A stretch of 64,000 nucleotides of DNA from Clostridiales bacterium (GCA_031267755.1 JAIRYP010000015.1:78538-142537), one strand, 5' to 3'; counted from the stretch's first letter, positions 22,915-33,621 are shown. Made by a program: numbers and translations. Notes: a model not told the origin generated them from the letters alone.

Positions 22915-23229
22915 CTATTCTAAACTTTCTGTTATTCTTTTAAATATTTCCAAAATCCATTTATCTTTATTAATAGCAAAAATTGATTTTAAATTTTGGG
23001 TTTTATCATAAAAATATGATTCAATTTCTGAAATTTTCTTTTCTTGATTTGCGATTATTTTTTGATTTTCTAGTTCCTTCTTTTTCTTAGCTTTATTTTT
23101 AGCATAATTAGTATATTGTTCTAATTTTCTTTTTATTTTTTCTTCTTGCTTCTTTTTTATGAGTTCATGATCTCCTACAATGCTTTGAATTCTTTTTTCG
23201 ACATTAATTATTTCTTTCATTATTTCCAT
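22915..23229 (-). CDS. Putative V-type ATPase peripheral stalk subunit (G/H-like)
   Basis: 104-aa charged coiled coil, first gene of the V-ATPase operon. Confidence 0.55.
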   Translation of the reverse strand: MEIMKEIINVEKRIQSIVGDHELIKKKQEEKIKRKLEQYTNYAKNKAKKKKELENQKIIANQEKKISEIESYFYDKTQNLKSIFAINKDKWILEIFKRITESLE

Positions 23230-23302
23230 AGTTACTCCTGAATTTATTATTGACCTTTCGGTATTTTTATTATAGAATTTGTTTTATTTTGAAAATGCTT
23301 AT

Positions 23303-23378
23303 GCTGAAGTAGCTCATTTGGTAGAGCAGCTCATTCGTAATGAGCAGGTAGTGAGTTCAAATCTCGTCTTCAGCTCCA
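23303..23378 (+). tRNA. tRNA-Thr (anticodon CGU), CCA encoded
   Basis: GCTGAAG..CTTCAGC acceptor stem, GCTCA-TTCGTAA-TGAGC anticodon arm, TTCAAAT T-loop, tCCA end. Confidence 0.93.
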
Positions 23379-23381
23379 AAA

Positions 23382-25109
23382 TTAATTATTTTCTAGCTCT
23401 TTTTCTTTAATATTTTTTACAAATTTTTTTAAAATTTCAATAGTTTCATTTGCTTCTTTTTTTGTTTTTCCATTTGCTAAAAGGTAGAATTTTATTTTCG
23501 GTTCAGTACCTGAAGGTCTTACTATAAAACTACAGTCATTTTCAAGTTCGAAATATAGAACATTAGATTTTGGAAGGTTGATTTTTGTTTCTTTGTTTTT
23601 TATTAAGTCAAATTGTGTGGAAAATAAATAATCACGCACAACACAAATCTTTTTACCGATATTTTCAGGATAATTTTTTCTCAATTTTTTAATTATGTTT
23701 TCTATTTTTTCAAGGCCATGTATTCCCTCTAAAGTAATTGATATTGTGTTTTCTACATAAAAACCATATTTATTATATAATTTATCAAGTTGTTCAATTA
23801 AATTTAAATTTTTATTTTTATAATATAAAACCATTTCAGAAATGAGCATGCTTGCGACTATTGCGTCTTTATCTCTTGAGTGAGTTCCCGCAAGGTAACC
23901 ATAGCTTTCCTCAAAACCAAAAATGAATTTTTCATTTTGTTCTTTTTCTGATTTTTTAATTAGTTCGCCAATAAATTTAAAACCCGTTAGAGTTTCATAC
24001 ATTTTAACGTTATAAAAATTTGCAATTTTTTTTATCATGTTTGTTGTTACAATTGTTTTCGCTATAAAGGCATTGTCAGGCAAGCATTCATTTTTTTTTC
24101 CTTGACTTAATATATATTCAGTTAAAAGTATTCCTACTTGATTTCCCGTCAATAGAATATAATTTTCATTTTTATTTAAAATAACGACACCAATTCGATC
24201 TGAATCTGGATCCGTTCCGATTACAAGTTCGGTTTTTTTTTCTTTAGCAAGCTTTATTGCAAGTTCAAAATTTTCTAAATATTCTGGATTTGGACATTTT
24301 ACAGTTGGAAAATTACCATCGGGAAGTTCTTGTTCTGCGACAACCATTACGTTTTTGAAACCTGTTTCATATAGGATTTTTCTGACCAGTTTGTTTCCTG
24401 AACCATGAAAGGGAGTATAAACAATTTTTATATTTTCTCCGTATTTTTTAGTTAATGTTTTATTTATTTGTTGAGTTTTTATAGCATCTAAATATGCTCT
24501 TTCAATTTCTTCTCCAACAATTTCTATGAGCCCTTGATTTTTTGCATTTTCAAAATCAATGTTTTTAATTTCTTCAAATATATTAATTTTTTTAATTTCT
24601 TCAAAAATTAAGTCGGCGTCTTCCAACCCTATTTGAGCTCCATCACTTCCATAAATTTTGCATCCGTTATATTTTGATGGATTGTGGCTTGCAGTTATAA
24701 CAATTCCAAATGAAGTTTTAAGATATCTAATTCCAAAAGAAAGCACGGGCACAGGTTGAATTTCGTTAAATAAATAAACTTTTATTCCGTTTGCTGCTAA
24801 AACTTTTGCGGCATGCTTTGCAAATTCTATTGATTTATTTCTACTGTCGAACGCAATAATTACGTTGCTTGTTTTATTTGATTTGTTCAAAATGTTTGCC
24901 AATGCTTGTACCGTTTGGCCAACTACGTATATATTGATTCTATTAGGTCCATATCCAATTATTCCCCTTATTCCGGCGGTTCCAAATTCGAGATGTTTGC
25001 TAAAGCTCTCAATTATTTCATCATTATTTTTAGAAATTTTTTCAAGATGTTTTTTTGCATCTTCATTTACGTTTTTAATCCAATTATCATATTCTTTTAG
25101 ATAATCCAA
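23382..25109 (-). CDS. Phosphoglucomutase/phosphomannomutase
   Basis: FGTAGIRGIIGYGPNRIN, ITASHNPSKYNGCKIYGSDGAQ, GTDPDSDRIGV, FGFEESYGYLAGTHSRDKDA, RPSGTEPKIKFY. Confidence 0.96.
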   Translation of the reverse strand: MDYLKEYDNWIKNVNEDAKKHLEKISKNNDEIIESFSKHLEFGTAGIRGIIGYGPNRINIYVVGQTVQALANILNKSNKTSNVIIAFDSRNKSIEFAKHAAKVLAANGIKVYLFNEIQPVPVLSFGIRYLKTSFGIVITASHNPSKYNGCKIYGSDGAQIGLEDADLIFEEIKKINIFEEIKNIDFENAKNQGLIEIVGEEIERAYLDAIKTQQINKTLTKKYGENIKIVYTPFHGSGNKLVRKILYETGFKNVMVVAEQELPDGNFPTVKCPNPEYLENFELAIKLAKEKKTELVIGTDPDSDRIGVVILNKNENYILLTGNQVGILLTEYILSQGKKNECLPDNAFIAKTIVTTNMIKKIANFYNVKMYETLTGFKFIGELIKKSEKEQNEKFIFGFEESYGYLAGTHSRDKDAIVASMLISEMVLYYKNKNLNLIEQLDKLYNKYGFYVENTISITLEGIHGLEKIENIIKKLRKNYPENIGKKICVVRDYLFSTQFDLIKNKETKINLPKSNVLYFELENDCSFIVRPSGTEPKIKFYLLANGKTKKEANETIEILKKFVKNIKEKELENN

Positions 25110-25330
25110 AAATTTTCTCCCAAGTCAACTTTTTTTCTGACATGCAAAGATCAATAATTATTATTTGAAAAATTTTAAATTTTGATTCAATTTTATGAGT
25201 TTATTTCATATTTTTTTTAAATGTATATAAATTTTATATATAAATATAAAATAAAAATAACGTTTTGTAAGTTTAAAAGTTTATTATTTAGTTGTATTAA
25301 GTATGTGACATTGAAATAATAAAAATTTAT

Positions 25331-25933
25331 TTATTTTATATTTATTTTTTTTTCCGTTCGCGCAATAAGTCTTTTGATGTTGCCTCTATGCATATAAAGC
25401 GCGAGCGAGGATAGTGACAATGCAAACATCATATAATTCCAATCTCCCCATTTGAATACAAAAGAAATTATGATTACTATCATACAACCAATTATGCTGC
25501 CAAGCGAAATATATCTTGTGAAAAACATAATTGAAGCAGAAAAAATAATTACCACAATTCCAATTAACCAATTTGCAAATAGCATAGAAACAATTGAAAC
25601 CACAACGCCTTTTCCGCCTTTAAAATTAAAATATATTGGGAAATTGTGACCCAAAACTGTTCCAATTCCCGATAAATATGTAGATAAAATATTATTTGGT
25701 AAAATATTTTTTGCTAGAATTATCGCTATAACGGTTTTAAAGGCATCGCACAGTAACACTAAAACAGCGTAAGAAAATCCAAGTATTCTTACGGCGTTTG
25801 TAAAACCTGCATTGTTGCTTCCGTAATCCCTTATGTCAATTCCTTTTATTTTACCAATTACTACAGAAGCATTTATACTTCCTAGCATATACGAAATTAT
25901 TAAAATTATAGTTATATGCATAAGATTAAACAT
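25331..25933 (-). CDS. plsY: Glycerol-3-phosphate acyltransferase PlsY
   Basis: YMLGSINASVVIGKIKGIDIRDYGSNNAGFTNAVRILG, GHNFPIYFNFKGGKGV. Confidence 0.96.
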   Translation of the reverse strand: MFNLMHITIILIISYMLGSINASVVIGKIKGIDIRDYGSNNAGFTNAVRILGFSYAVLVLLCDAFKTVIAIILAKNILPNNILSTYLSGIGTVLGHNFPIYFNFKGGKGVVVSIVSMLFANWLIGIVVIIFSASIMFFTRYISLGSIIGCMIVIIISFVFKWGDWNYMMFALSLSSLALYMHRGNIKRLIARTEKKINIK

Positions 25934-26014
25934 TAAATTCCTTTCCTAAAATAGGTTTAGTAACGATGTTTTTGTAACATTTAATATTTTTATAGAATGA
26001 ATTAATTAAGAAAT

Positions 26015-27358
26015 TTATTTATCGATAAATTTTTCGCTTTTTTCGCGTAGCAACAATCTAATCGGAGTTCCTATGAAACCGAAGGTGTCTCTTATTTTGT
26101 TTTCTATATATCTTAAGTATGAAAAATGAGCTAGCTCTGAATCATTTATAAACAAAATAAATGTTGGAGGTTTTACTGAAGTTTGTGTAATATAATAAAT
26201 TTTGAGTCGCTTGCCTTTGTTGGTCGGAGGTTGATGATAAGTTTGTATTTTATTTAGAGTTTCGTTCAAAGCACCCGTTTGAATTCTAAGTGATGTTTGT
26301 TTAAACGCAAAATTTACTTTATTAAAAATTTTTTTGATGTTTTGTCCATTTTTTGCGGAAATTGATACAATTTCAATATAATCCATAAATTTTAAATAAA
26401 TTTTTATTTCTTTCTTTAGTTTTTCTATAGTTTTTGAATATTTTTCGATTAAATCTCGTTTGTTTATAACTAACAACGAAGCTTTTCCTTTTTCATGAAT
26501 GTAACCTATAATCTTCGTATCTTGTTCCGTGATTCCGTTTTGTACGTCTAACATTAAAATACAAACATCTGATCTGTCGATTGAATCGAGCGTTCTTACG
26601 ACGCCAAACTTTTCAATATTTTCATTGATATGCCCTTTTTTCCTCATGCCAGCTGTGTCAATTAGAATATATTTACCACACTCATTTTCGAAATAACTGT
26701 CAATTGAGTCTCTTGTTGTACCAGCAATTTTATTCACAATTACTCTTTTTTCACCAAGCAACTTATTGATCAAGGAAGATTTTCCAACATTTGGTTTACC
26801 AACAATCGCAACTTTTAATGGATCATTTTTTTCTTTTTCCTCATTTAAATCGTAAACTGGTAAAAGTTGAACTACTTTGTCGAGTAAGTCTCCTACGCCA
26901 AGTCCATGAATAGATGAAACCGGAAATAAGTCTGAGATTCCCAAACTATAAAATTCATAAATTTTGTTTGAAATTGATTGAAAATTATCAACTTTATTGC
27001 AAACTAATATAATTTGTTTTTTGTTTTTTTGAATTTTTCTGGCAATTTCTACGTCTGCTAAAATTATTCCATCATTTATATCAACTATTAATAGCACAAC
27101 ATCTGCTATTTCAATTGCAATTTCAGATTGCCTTTTCACTTCAGAAATAATATTATTGTTTAATTCTACTTTTTCTTCTATTCCTCCAGTATCTATAATT
27201 TCAAAATCTAAACCATTCCACTGTGTGATGCCATATATTCTGTCCCTTGTAACTCCCGGAACATCTCCAACGATAGAAACCCGCTTTCCAAGAATTTTAT
27301 TAAATAATGTTGATTTACCAACATTTGGCCTTCCAACAATTGCGACGCATGGCTTCAA
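26015..27358 (-). CDS. der: Ribosome biogenesis GTPase Der (EngA)
   Basis: Two GTPase domains: VAIVGRPNVGKSTLFNKILG and VAIVGKPNVGKSSLINKLLG; C-terminal KH-like domain. Confidence 0.97.
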   Translation of the reverse strand: MKPCVAIVGRPNVGKSTLFNKILGKRVSIVGDVPGVTRDRIYGITQWNGLDFEIIDTGGIEEKVELNNNIISEVKRQSEIAIEIADVVLLIVDINDGIILADVEIARKIQKNKKQIILVCNKVDNFQSISNKIYEFYSLGISDLFPVSSIHGLGVGDLLDKVVQLLPVYDLNEEKEKNDPLKVAIVGKPNVGKSSLINKLLGEKRVIVNKIAGTTRDSIDSYFENECGKYILIDTAGMRKKGHINENIEKFGVVRTLDSIDRSDVCILMLDVQNGITEQDTKIIGYIHEKGKASLLVINKRDLIEKYSKTIEKLKKEIKIYLKFMDYIEIVSISAKNGQNIKKIFNKVNFAFKQTSLRIQTGALNETLNKIQTYHQPPTNKGKRLKIYYITQTSVKPPTFILFINDSELAHFSYLRYIENKIRDTFGFIGTPIRLLLREKSEKFIDK

Positions 27359-27424
27359 ATTTTCGCCTTCTTTACTAAAAACGTTTCGCTAAGTTTTTTA
27401 ATGATTGCACAAAGTAAATTTTTG

Positions 27425-28174
27425 TTATTCTTCAATCATTTGTTTCATGTATTTTCTGAGACGGGCAATTATTCTTTTTTCTAACCTTGATATGTAAGAT
27501 TGGGAAATACCGAGCATATCCGCAACCTCTTTTTGAGTTTTTTCTTCTTCATTATTTTTTAATCCAAACCTAAGTTCCATGATTCTTTTTTCGCGTAACG
27601 TAAGTTTTTGAATGGCAAGTATTAAAAGTTCTTTGTCGATTTCGTTTTCTACTTCTCTTTGAGTTACATCGTTATCTGTACCCAATATCTCAGATAATAA
27701 CAATTCATTACCATCCCAGTCAACATTTAATGGTTCATCTATAGAAATTTCAATTTTTTGACAATTATTTTTTCGAAGATACATAAGAATTTCGTTTTCT
27801 ATGCATTTTGAAGCGTATGTTGCAATTTTTGTGTTTTTTTCGGAATCAAAAGTATTAACTGCCTTTATAAGACCAATTGTTCCAATAGACATGAGATCTT
27901 CAAGATTAATTTTTGGATTTTCAAATTTTTTAGCTATATACAAAACAAGTCTCAAATTTCTTTTAATCAGTGTTTGCCTTGCTGTTTTGCTGCCATTAGC
28001 GAGTTCTTTGATTAGTTTTGTTTCTTCATCATGATCAAGCGGTGGTGGAATGGATTCGCCGCCACCTATATAGTGTAGTTTGTTTGGTTTAATCAATCTA
28101 TTTGTTATAAACCAGAGATAAATTTTTACTTTTAAACCTTTAGTTATTTTTTTAAAAATGTTTTTGCTGTTCAT
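27425..28174 (-). CDS. sigE: RNA polymerase sporulation sigma factor SigE
   Basis: [84 protein letters not shown]. Confidence 0.96.
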   Translation of the reverse strand: MNSKNIFKKITKGLKVKIYLWFITNRLIKPNKLHYIGGGESIPPPLDHDEETKLIKELANGSKTARQTLIKRNLRLVLYIAKKFENPKINLEDLMSIGTIGLIKAVNTFDSEKNTKIATYASKCIENEILMYLRKNNCQKIEISIDEPLNVDWDGNELLLSEILGTDNDVTQREVENEIDKELLILAIQKLTLREKRIMELRFGLKNNEEEKTQKEVADMLGISQSYISRLEKRIIARLRKYMKQMIEE

Positions 28175-28210
28175 ATTTACCTTCTTAGTTTTTTGTATAT
28201 TTTGTCTTTG

Positions 28211-29143
28211 TTAATTCAGAAGTATTTGTGGATTTATAATTGCTTGATAATCGTTGTTTTTTGAAAGATTTAATTGATAAATTGCAATTATTCCTTTTTT
28301 GATTAGTTTGTTTTCGTTATTTACTATTTCAATTTTATCTGGCATAAAACCAATTATTGTTCCGCTTTCTATTCCAATGGATGAGAAAGGAATTAATCTA
28401 AAGTTTATTTTTTTTTCATTTTTAATATTCAAACTTTCTTTTTCAATTTTCGTGAAAATATCGAAAATTTTATTTTCAGAATGCTTTTCTTGAACATATA
28501 AATCTGAAATTTTTTTTGGAAGTATTTTCTTAATTTTTTCAAATTCAACAATAATCACAGGTAGCTTTGATATAGGTTCAATAAGATCATTTCCAGTGTC
28601 TGCTAAAGCATTTAAAGATGTGCTTAATTTATTTAAGGTAATTTTAAGTTTAACTTTTATTTTATCTTTTGAAAAGTTTTGTACGCAAAATTTTGAAAAT
28701 AAATCTATAAATAAGCAAGTAATTGTAAAACAAATAATCAGAGTAAAAATATTTATGTTTATGTATGTTATACCGTTTGAGATTATGTACCTAAGTGCTA
28801 AATCCTTTTTTGCTATAAACACTATCGCAAATAAACATCCTCCAAATAAAAAAGATATTAGGTAAAATATTATTAAAGTTTTTAAAAATTCTTTTAATTT
28901 ATTATCAGTGAAAGTTAAATATATTAAAAAAAATGAAAAAAGTATTTTTAAAAAAAAAGAATAAAATAAGCTGATTTTTGGGAAGAACATAAGGCTGGAG
29001 TATAGGGCTGAAAATAATCCTCCCAATATTAATTTGAGAATTTTTATATTTTTTTTTGTCAATTTTGATGTTAAATGCAAAATTGTTGAATTTATACAAA
29101 AATTTAGCATAAATAATACATCTATGTAAACTATTGTTTCCAA
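28211..29143 (-). CDS. spoIIGA: Sigma-E processing peptidase SpoIIGA
   Basis: YIDVLFMLNFCINSTILHLTSKLTK, ALADTGNDLIEPISKLPVIIVE; directly upstream of sigE. Confidence 0.93.
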   Translation of the reverse strand: METIVYIDVLFMLNFCINSTILHLTSKLTKKNIKILKLILGGLFSALYSSLMFFPKISLFYSFFLKILFSFFLIYLTFTDNKLKEFLKTLIIFYLISFLFGGCLFAIVFIAKKDLALRYIISNGITYININIFTLIICFTITCLFIDLFSKFCVQNFSKDKIKVKLKITLNKLSTSLNALADTGNDLIEPISKLPVIIVEFEKIKKILPKKISDLYVQEKHSENKIFDIFTKIEKESLNIKNEKKINFRLIPFSSIGIESGTIIGFMPDKIEIVNNENKLIKKGIIAIYQLNLSKNNDYQAIINPQILLN

Positions 29144-29433
29144 TTTACCTCCTCTTTAATAAATAAATTTTTTAATTTATAAGAAATTTATTTAGGTATA
29201 TCTATTAGAAATAAATTATGTAGTATAATGAATTATATTATCATTAATGTTTTGATAAAAATTGTCAAAATGGAAGATAAATTAAAAAAATAAATTGATT
29301 ATAAAAATTCATTTCGGTAATGTTTTGTATATTAAATAATTATTGAAGGAAATATAAAAATAAAATTTTAAGATTAAGCGTTAAATTTGAAAAATACATG
29401 AAACTTGACTAAAAAATTAAAAATATTTTAACT

Positions 29434-29856
29434 TTATTGAATGATGAACGAAACATCACCTTTTGCCACTAAATTTTCACCAACATATGCTTCGCCTGAG
29501 GCCTTGCCCATTTTTCTTTTAAAAGTTTTGATTTCGATTTTTAAAATTAAGGTGTCGCCAGGAATTACTTGTTTTCTGAATTTTAAATTGCTAATTCCAG
29601 TAAAAAATGCAATTTTACCTTTATTCTCTGGTTTTTGTAATATTAAAATTGCTCCCGCTTGCGCCATAGATTCAACAATTAACACACCTGGCATAACTGG
29701 TTTGCCTGGAAAATGACCTTGAAAAAAATATTCGTTTTGTGTAACATTCTTTAAAGCTGTTATTCGTTTTTCTTCGTATATTTCAATTACTTTGTCGATT
29801 AATAAAAATGGAAATCTATGAGGTAAGATATTTTGTATTTCGTTTATTGTCATCAT
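29434..29856 (-). CDS. fabZ: 3-hydroxyacyl-ACP dehydratase FabZ
   Basis: ILPHRFPFLLIDKVIEI, FFQGHFPGKPVMPGVLIVESMAQAGAIL. Confidence 0.97.
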   Translation of the reverse strand: MMTINEIQNILPHRFPFLLIDKVIEIYEEKRITALKNVTQNEYFFQGHFPGKPVMPGVLIVESMAQAGAILILQKPENKGKIAFFTGISNLKFRKQVIPGDTLILKIEIKTFKRKMGKASGEAYVGENLVAKGDVSFIIQ

Positions 29857-30002
29857 AATTTCTACCTAGAAACTAAAAAATTTTAAATCATTTTTAAAAT
29901 AAATTCATTATATTCTAACAGCTTAAATAAAATGTTAAAAAATTTATAATTTTTGCTTTAACTAATTTTAAAAACACTCACATATATTAATTATAATGAG
30001 CT

Positions 30003-31409
30003 TTATTTGCCAACACAAAAGTTTGAAAATATGCTTTCTATAATTTCTTCTTGAATGTTAGTTCCTAAGACGTTTTCAATACTTTTTGAAATTTCTTCAA
30101 TCTCAAAACATAAAATATCATGTGAAATGTTGTTTTGGATTCCAAACAAAATTTTTTCTATTGAATCAAGAGTTTTGTTTAAACATTCTTTTTGCCTAGC
30201 ATTTGTTATATATAATTCATTAGTATTTATATTATCATTAATAACTTTTTTGTAAATTTTTTTCTTCAGTTCATCTATTCCAATATTTTTTTCGTTCTGA
30301 GGTGTTGATACAAGCACTACATCTTCTTTTATAGATAAATTAAATGTTTTGATTAAGATATCAACTTTTGGTTCACGCAAATCTATCTTGTTTATAATAA
30401 AAATTATGTGTTTTTTGTATAAATTTATAATTTCAAAGATCGCTATATCTTCCTTTGTTAAGAAACTATTAGCGTTCAAAACAAATAAAACTACATCACA
30501 AGATTTAATATTTTCTATTGAGTATTTAATTCCAATTTTTTCAATTTTGTTCAAGGACTCATGAATTCCTGCCGTATCGTACACCTTAATGATTAAACCG
30601 TCAACGTTGGTTTCTTCTTCAACGACATCACGAGTTGTACCTTCAACATCTGTTACAATCGATCTTTCAAATCCTACAAATGCGTTCAAAATGGATGACT
30701 TACCTACGTTTGGTTTTCCGATAATTGAAACTTTTATTCCTTTTTCAAGTTTTACTCCGTTTTCATACGAATCAACAATTTTTTCAATTTCTTTCTTTTT
30801 TTCGTCAATTTCTGGATAAAGACTTTTAATATCAATTTCTTCAATTTCATCTGGAAAATCGTTTGATGCTGAAATTCTGGATGCTATTGAAATGAAAAAG
30901 TTTTTTAAATAATTTATTTTTTCAGAAAGCTCTCCATTTAAACATTTAACTGAGTTTTCAAGATAAAGACGAGACTCTGAATTGATTATTTGGATGACAG
31001 ATTCAGCCTGTGTAAGATCTAGTTTACCGTTCATGAACGCTCGTCTGGTAAATTCTCCTGGATTTGCCAGAACAGCACCAGCCTTTATTAGTTCATCTAA
31101 TATTAACTGAGTAACAAAAAAACCACCATGACAATTTATTTCAACAAAATTTTCTCCTGTGTACGAGTTTGGAGATCTTGCAATCCAAAAAAGAACTTCG
31201 TCAATGCACACTTGTGAATTTTTATATTTCACAATTTTTCCAAGTGTAATTTTGTAGTTTTCAATTTCTTGAAGTTTTTTACCAGATTTTGTTTTTATGA
31301 TACTATCTGCAATTTTTTCCGCATACCTTCCACTAATTCTAATTATTGCTATTGCTGCGTTTCCCTTGGCTGTTGAAATTGCTGCGATAGTGCTGTTTAC
31401 TATATTCAT
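30003..31409 (-). CDS. mnmE: tRNA modification GTPase MnmE
   Basis: TIAAISTAKGNAAIAIIRISG, NPGEFTRRAFMNGKLDLTQAE, IIGKPNVGKSSILNAFVG, C-terminal FCVGK. Confidence 0.97.
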   Translation of the reverse strand: MNIVNSTIAAISTAKGNAAIAIIRISGRYAEKIADSIIKTKSGKKLQEIENYKITLGKIVKYKNSQVCIDEVLFWIARSPNSYTGENFVEINCHGGFFVTQLILDELIKAGAVLANPGEFTRRAFMNGKLDLTQAESVIQIINSESRLYLENSVKCLNGELSEKINYLKNFFISIASRISASNDFPDEIEEIDIKSLYPEIDEKKKEIEKIVDSYENGVKLEKGIKVSIIGKPNVGKSSILNAFVGFERSIVTDVEGTTRDVVEEETNVDGLIIKVYDTAGIHESLNKIEKIGIKYSIENIKSCDVVLFVLNANSFLTKEDIAIFEIINLYKKHIIFIINKIDLREPKVDILIKTFNLSIKEDVVLVSTPQNEKNIGIDELKKKIYKKVINDNINTNELYITNARQKECLNKTLDSIEKILFGIQNNISHDILCFEIEEISKSIENVLGTNIQEEIIESIFSNFCVGK

Positions 31410-31468
31410 AGCACACCAAATATTTGTTTATAGATTTTAAAAATACATAAAGTTATAATTAACAAGAG

Positions 31469-31600
31469 TTAAGTTTTTTTATTAGCTTTTTTATTATTAT
31501 TTTTCTCTTGTTGTTTATATTTTACAAAAGCTTCAGGACTTCCAGTTTTAAGAAAGTCTTCTAAAAATTCTTTTTTTCTTTCACAACCTTTATTATCCAT
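31469..31600 (-). CDS. YqzL-like small protein (43 aa; below the ORF-track cutoff)
   Basis: MDNKGCERKKEFLEDFLKTGSPEAFVKYKQQEKNNNKKANKKT*; FxxTGSPEAxxxYK resembles YqzL; lies after ybeY-dgkA as in Bacillus (ybeY-dgkA-cdd-era-yqzL-recO). Confidence 0.65.
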   Translation of the reverse strand: MDNKGCERKKEFLEDFLKTGSPEAFVKYKQQEKNNNKKANKKT

Positions 31601-31616
31601 AAGTTTATTTCAACTC

Positions 31617-32063
31617 CTAAATTTTAAATATAAAAAAATAGTTAATTAACATGTAAATTAAAAATAGCGCGCAATTTAAAAAGTTTAAAAAAATTTTTTC
31701 AATTACAAATATAAGTTTTTCAAAATCGTTAAATATAGCAATTCCTACTATTGCCGAAAACAGCGCTGCGATGAGAACACTTGAAGCTGCAATGTCTTTT
31801 ATGTTTTTCGCCGCTTTGTTATAGTTTTTTGTATGTAAGTCTACAACTTTTTCAACGGCTGTATTAATCATTTCTGTAACAAAAACAAACATTACGGCGA
31901 ACACTATAAGGACCATTTGATGATCTTGAACTTTATACAAATATGTCAAGATTGTGATGCTTGCTGCGAAGAACATATGAATTCTGAAGTTGCGTTCGTT
32001 TTTTATACAAAAGACGACACCATCGTAGGCGTGTCTGAAGCTTTCTAATAAATTTTTACTCAT
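31617..32063 (-). CDS. dgkA: Diacylglycerol/undecaprenol kinase family
   Basis: FRHAYDGVVFCIKNERNFRIHMFFA, EMINTAVEKVVDL, KAAKNIKDIAASSVLIAAL; ATG at 32063 after AGGAG, track start is too far upstream. Confidence 0.93.
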   Translation of the reverse strand: MSKNLLESFRHAYDGVVFCIKNERNFRIHMFFAASITILTYLYKVQDHQMVLIVFAVMFVFVTEMINTAVEKVVDLHTKNYNKAAKNIKDIAASSVLIAALFSAIVGIAIFNDFEKLIFVIEKIFLNFLNCALFLIYMLINYFFIFKI

Positions 32064-32070
32064 GATTCTC

Positions 32071-32568
32071 CTAACAATGCAAAAACAAGGAATTTTTCTT
32101 AATTGTTTGAAATATCGTCTTTTGCAAAATGAACATAATATTTTCATTGCATGCAGTGTCATGATCATAGCCAAGTAAGTGTAAAGTAGAGTGTACAATT
32201 AAAAATGATATTTTCTCTTCCATAGTATTGCAATTAATATAATATTGTGAACTTATATTTTCAAGTGATAAAATAGTGTCGCCAAGTAAAATTTCGCCGT
32301 ATTCATTATAGTCAATTGAGGAATTTATGATATTTCCATTTTTAAATTCAAGCATAGGAAAAGAAAGGACATCTGTTTCTTTATTTTTATTTCTATAAAA
32401 ACAGTTTAAATCCTTTATGTGATTATTATCAACAAAAATAATTCCAATTTCAATTTTTTTATTAAAATTCACATATTTTAAAGTTTTTTTTATAGAAAAC
32501 TTAATTATTTTCTTATATTTTTTTAAATTATAAAGTTTTTTTTGTTTGTTGTTAAATAAAGTTCTCAT
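32071..32568 (-). CDS. ybeY: Endoribonuclease YbeY
   Basis: LNCFYRNKNKETDVLSFPM, GEILLGDTILS, FLIVHSTLHLLGYDHD. Confidence 0.95.
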   Translation of the reverse strand: MRTLFNNKQKKLYNLKKYKKIIKFSIKKTLKYVNFNKKIEIGIIFVDNNHIKDLNCFYRNKNKETDVLSFPMLEFKNGNIINSSIDYNEYGEILLGDTILSLENISSQYYINCNTMEEKISFLIVHSTLHLLGYDHDTACNENIMFILQKTIFQTIKKNSLFLHC

Positions 32569-32621
32569 TTAAAACCTCAGAATACCATAGTAATGAAAAC
32601 AAAATATAGAGATAAAACAAA

Positions 32622-32656
32622 AGCCTAACTTTTAAAAATTTTTAAAAAGTTAAGCC
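32622..32656. terminator. Putative terminator hairpin
   Basis: TAACTTTT-aaaaattttta-AAAAGTTA imperfect inverted repeat. Confidence 0.45.
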
Positions 32657-32706
32657 TAGTATTTTAAATATTCACTGTGTTAGTTTTAAAATTTAAATTA
32701 TATAAA

Positions 32707-32895
32707 TTAATTAATTTTAACAGGAACTTTTTTGCTTCTTAAACAACGAGTGCATACACTAATTTTTTTTTGAACACCAAAAATGTTTGTTTTAATTTTT
32801 TTTATGTTAGGTTTCCAAGTTCTATTTGTCCGATGATGAGAATGAGAGACCTTGATTCCGAAACTTATTTTTTTATCGCATATTTCACATACCAT
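32707..32895 (-). CDS. rpmB: 50S ribosomal protein L28
   Basis: CEICDKKISFGIKVSHSHHRTNRTWKPNIKKI, CTRCLRSKKV. Confidence 0.96.
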   Translation of the reverse strand: MVCEICDKKISFGIKVSHSHHRTNRTWKPNIKKIKTNIFGVQKKISVCTRCLRSKKVPVKIN

Positions 32896-33136
32896 AACTA
32901 TACCCCCGTGGATCTTATTACTCTTGATAATATCATAATAATAAACAAAAGCAAGAACTATTTTAATGTTTAATGATTAGAAATTTTGTCTAATTTTATA
33001 TGTATAAATTTATAAATTTTTGTTGAATATTTTAGAAAAATAGTTATAATTTTAGATTGTAAGAAAATAATAATAAAATTAAGTTTAATAAATATTATAA
33101 ATGTTGTTAAAATTTAATTATTGGGAGTTGTTTAAT

Positions 33137-33508
33137 ATGCAAGCTTTAAAATATGAAAAAAAATCTAAAAAATTTTTTTCAAATATGGAAAATAAGTTAA
33201 ATTCACTTAATGAAAAAATTAAAGATTTTGCACTTAATAATGGAATTAGCTATACGGAAGAAACTTCAAGTCAAATATTTAAGGGCTCTTCCAGGCCAAC
33301 TGGAGCTAAGATTGAAATTTCTGAAATTGAAGTTCAAAAAAACGTAAAAAACAAAAATGAAGTGGTAAGCAGTTCAAAAATGGTAAGAGATCAAAAAGAA
33401 AGTGTTGATTATTTCCAATTAAGCGGAAGTAAAACTATAAAGCTTGTTGAGTTTGAGTCAACTAAAACGAATAATGTAGATCTTGAAAAAGTTGCTCCAA
33501 GACATTAA
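33137..33508 (+). CDS. Hypothetical protein
   Basis: ATG 33137 after GGGAG; no recognised domain. Confidence 0.65.
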   Translation: MQALKYEKKSKKFFSNMENKLNSLNEKIKDFALNNGISYTEETSSQIFKGSSRPTGAKIEISEIEVQKNVKNKNEVVSSSKMVRDQKESVDYFQLSGSKTIKLVEFESTKTNNVDLEKVAPRH

Positions 33509-33621
33509 AAAACTAAGAAGTAATTTTTTTGTATAAAAATTAAATTATTGAATAAAAATTTAGAATTTGTTTTATTAAAAAAATTTTTTAAAATGAAAAT
33601 TTATTTTATATTCTTCTTGGT

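Noticed and set aside
29144-29433. Structured RNA or riboswitch in the 290-bp spoIIGA-fabZ gap
   Set aside because: AT-rich with no recognisable conserved core; inspection alone does not support it
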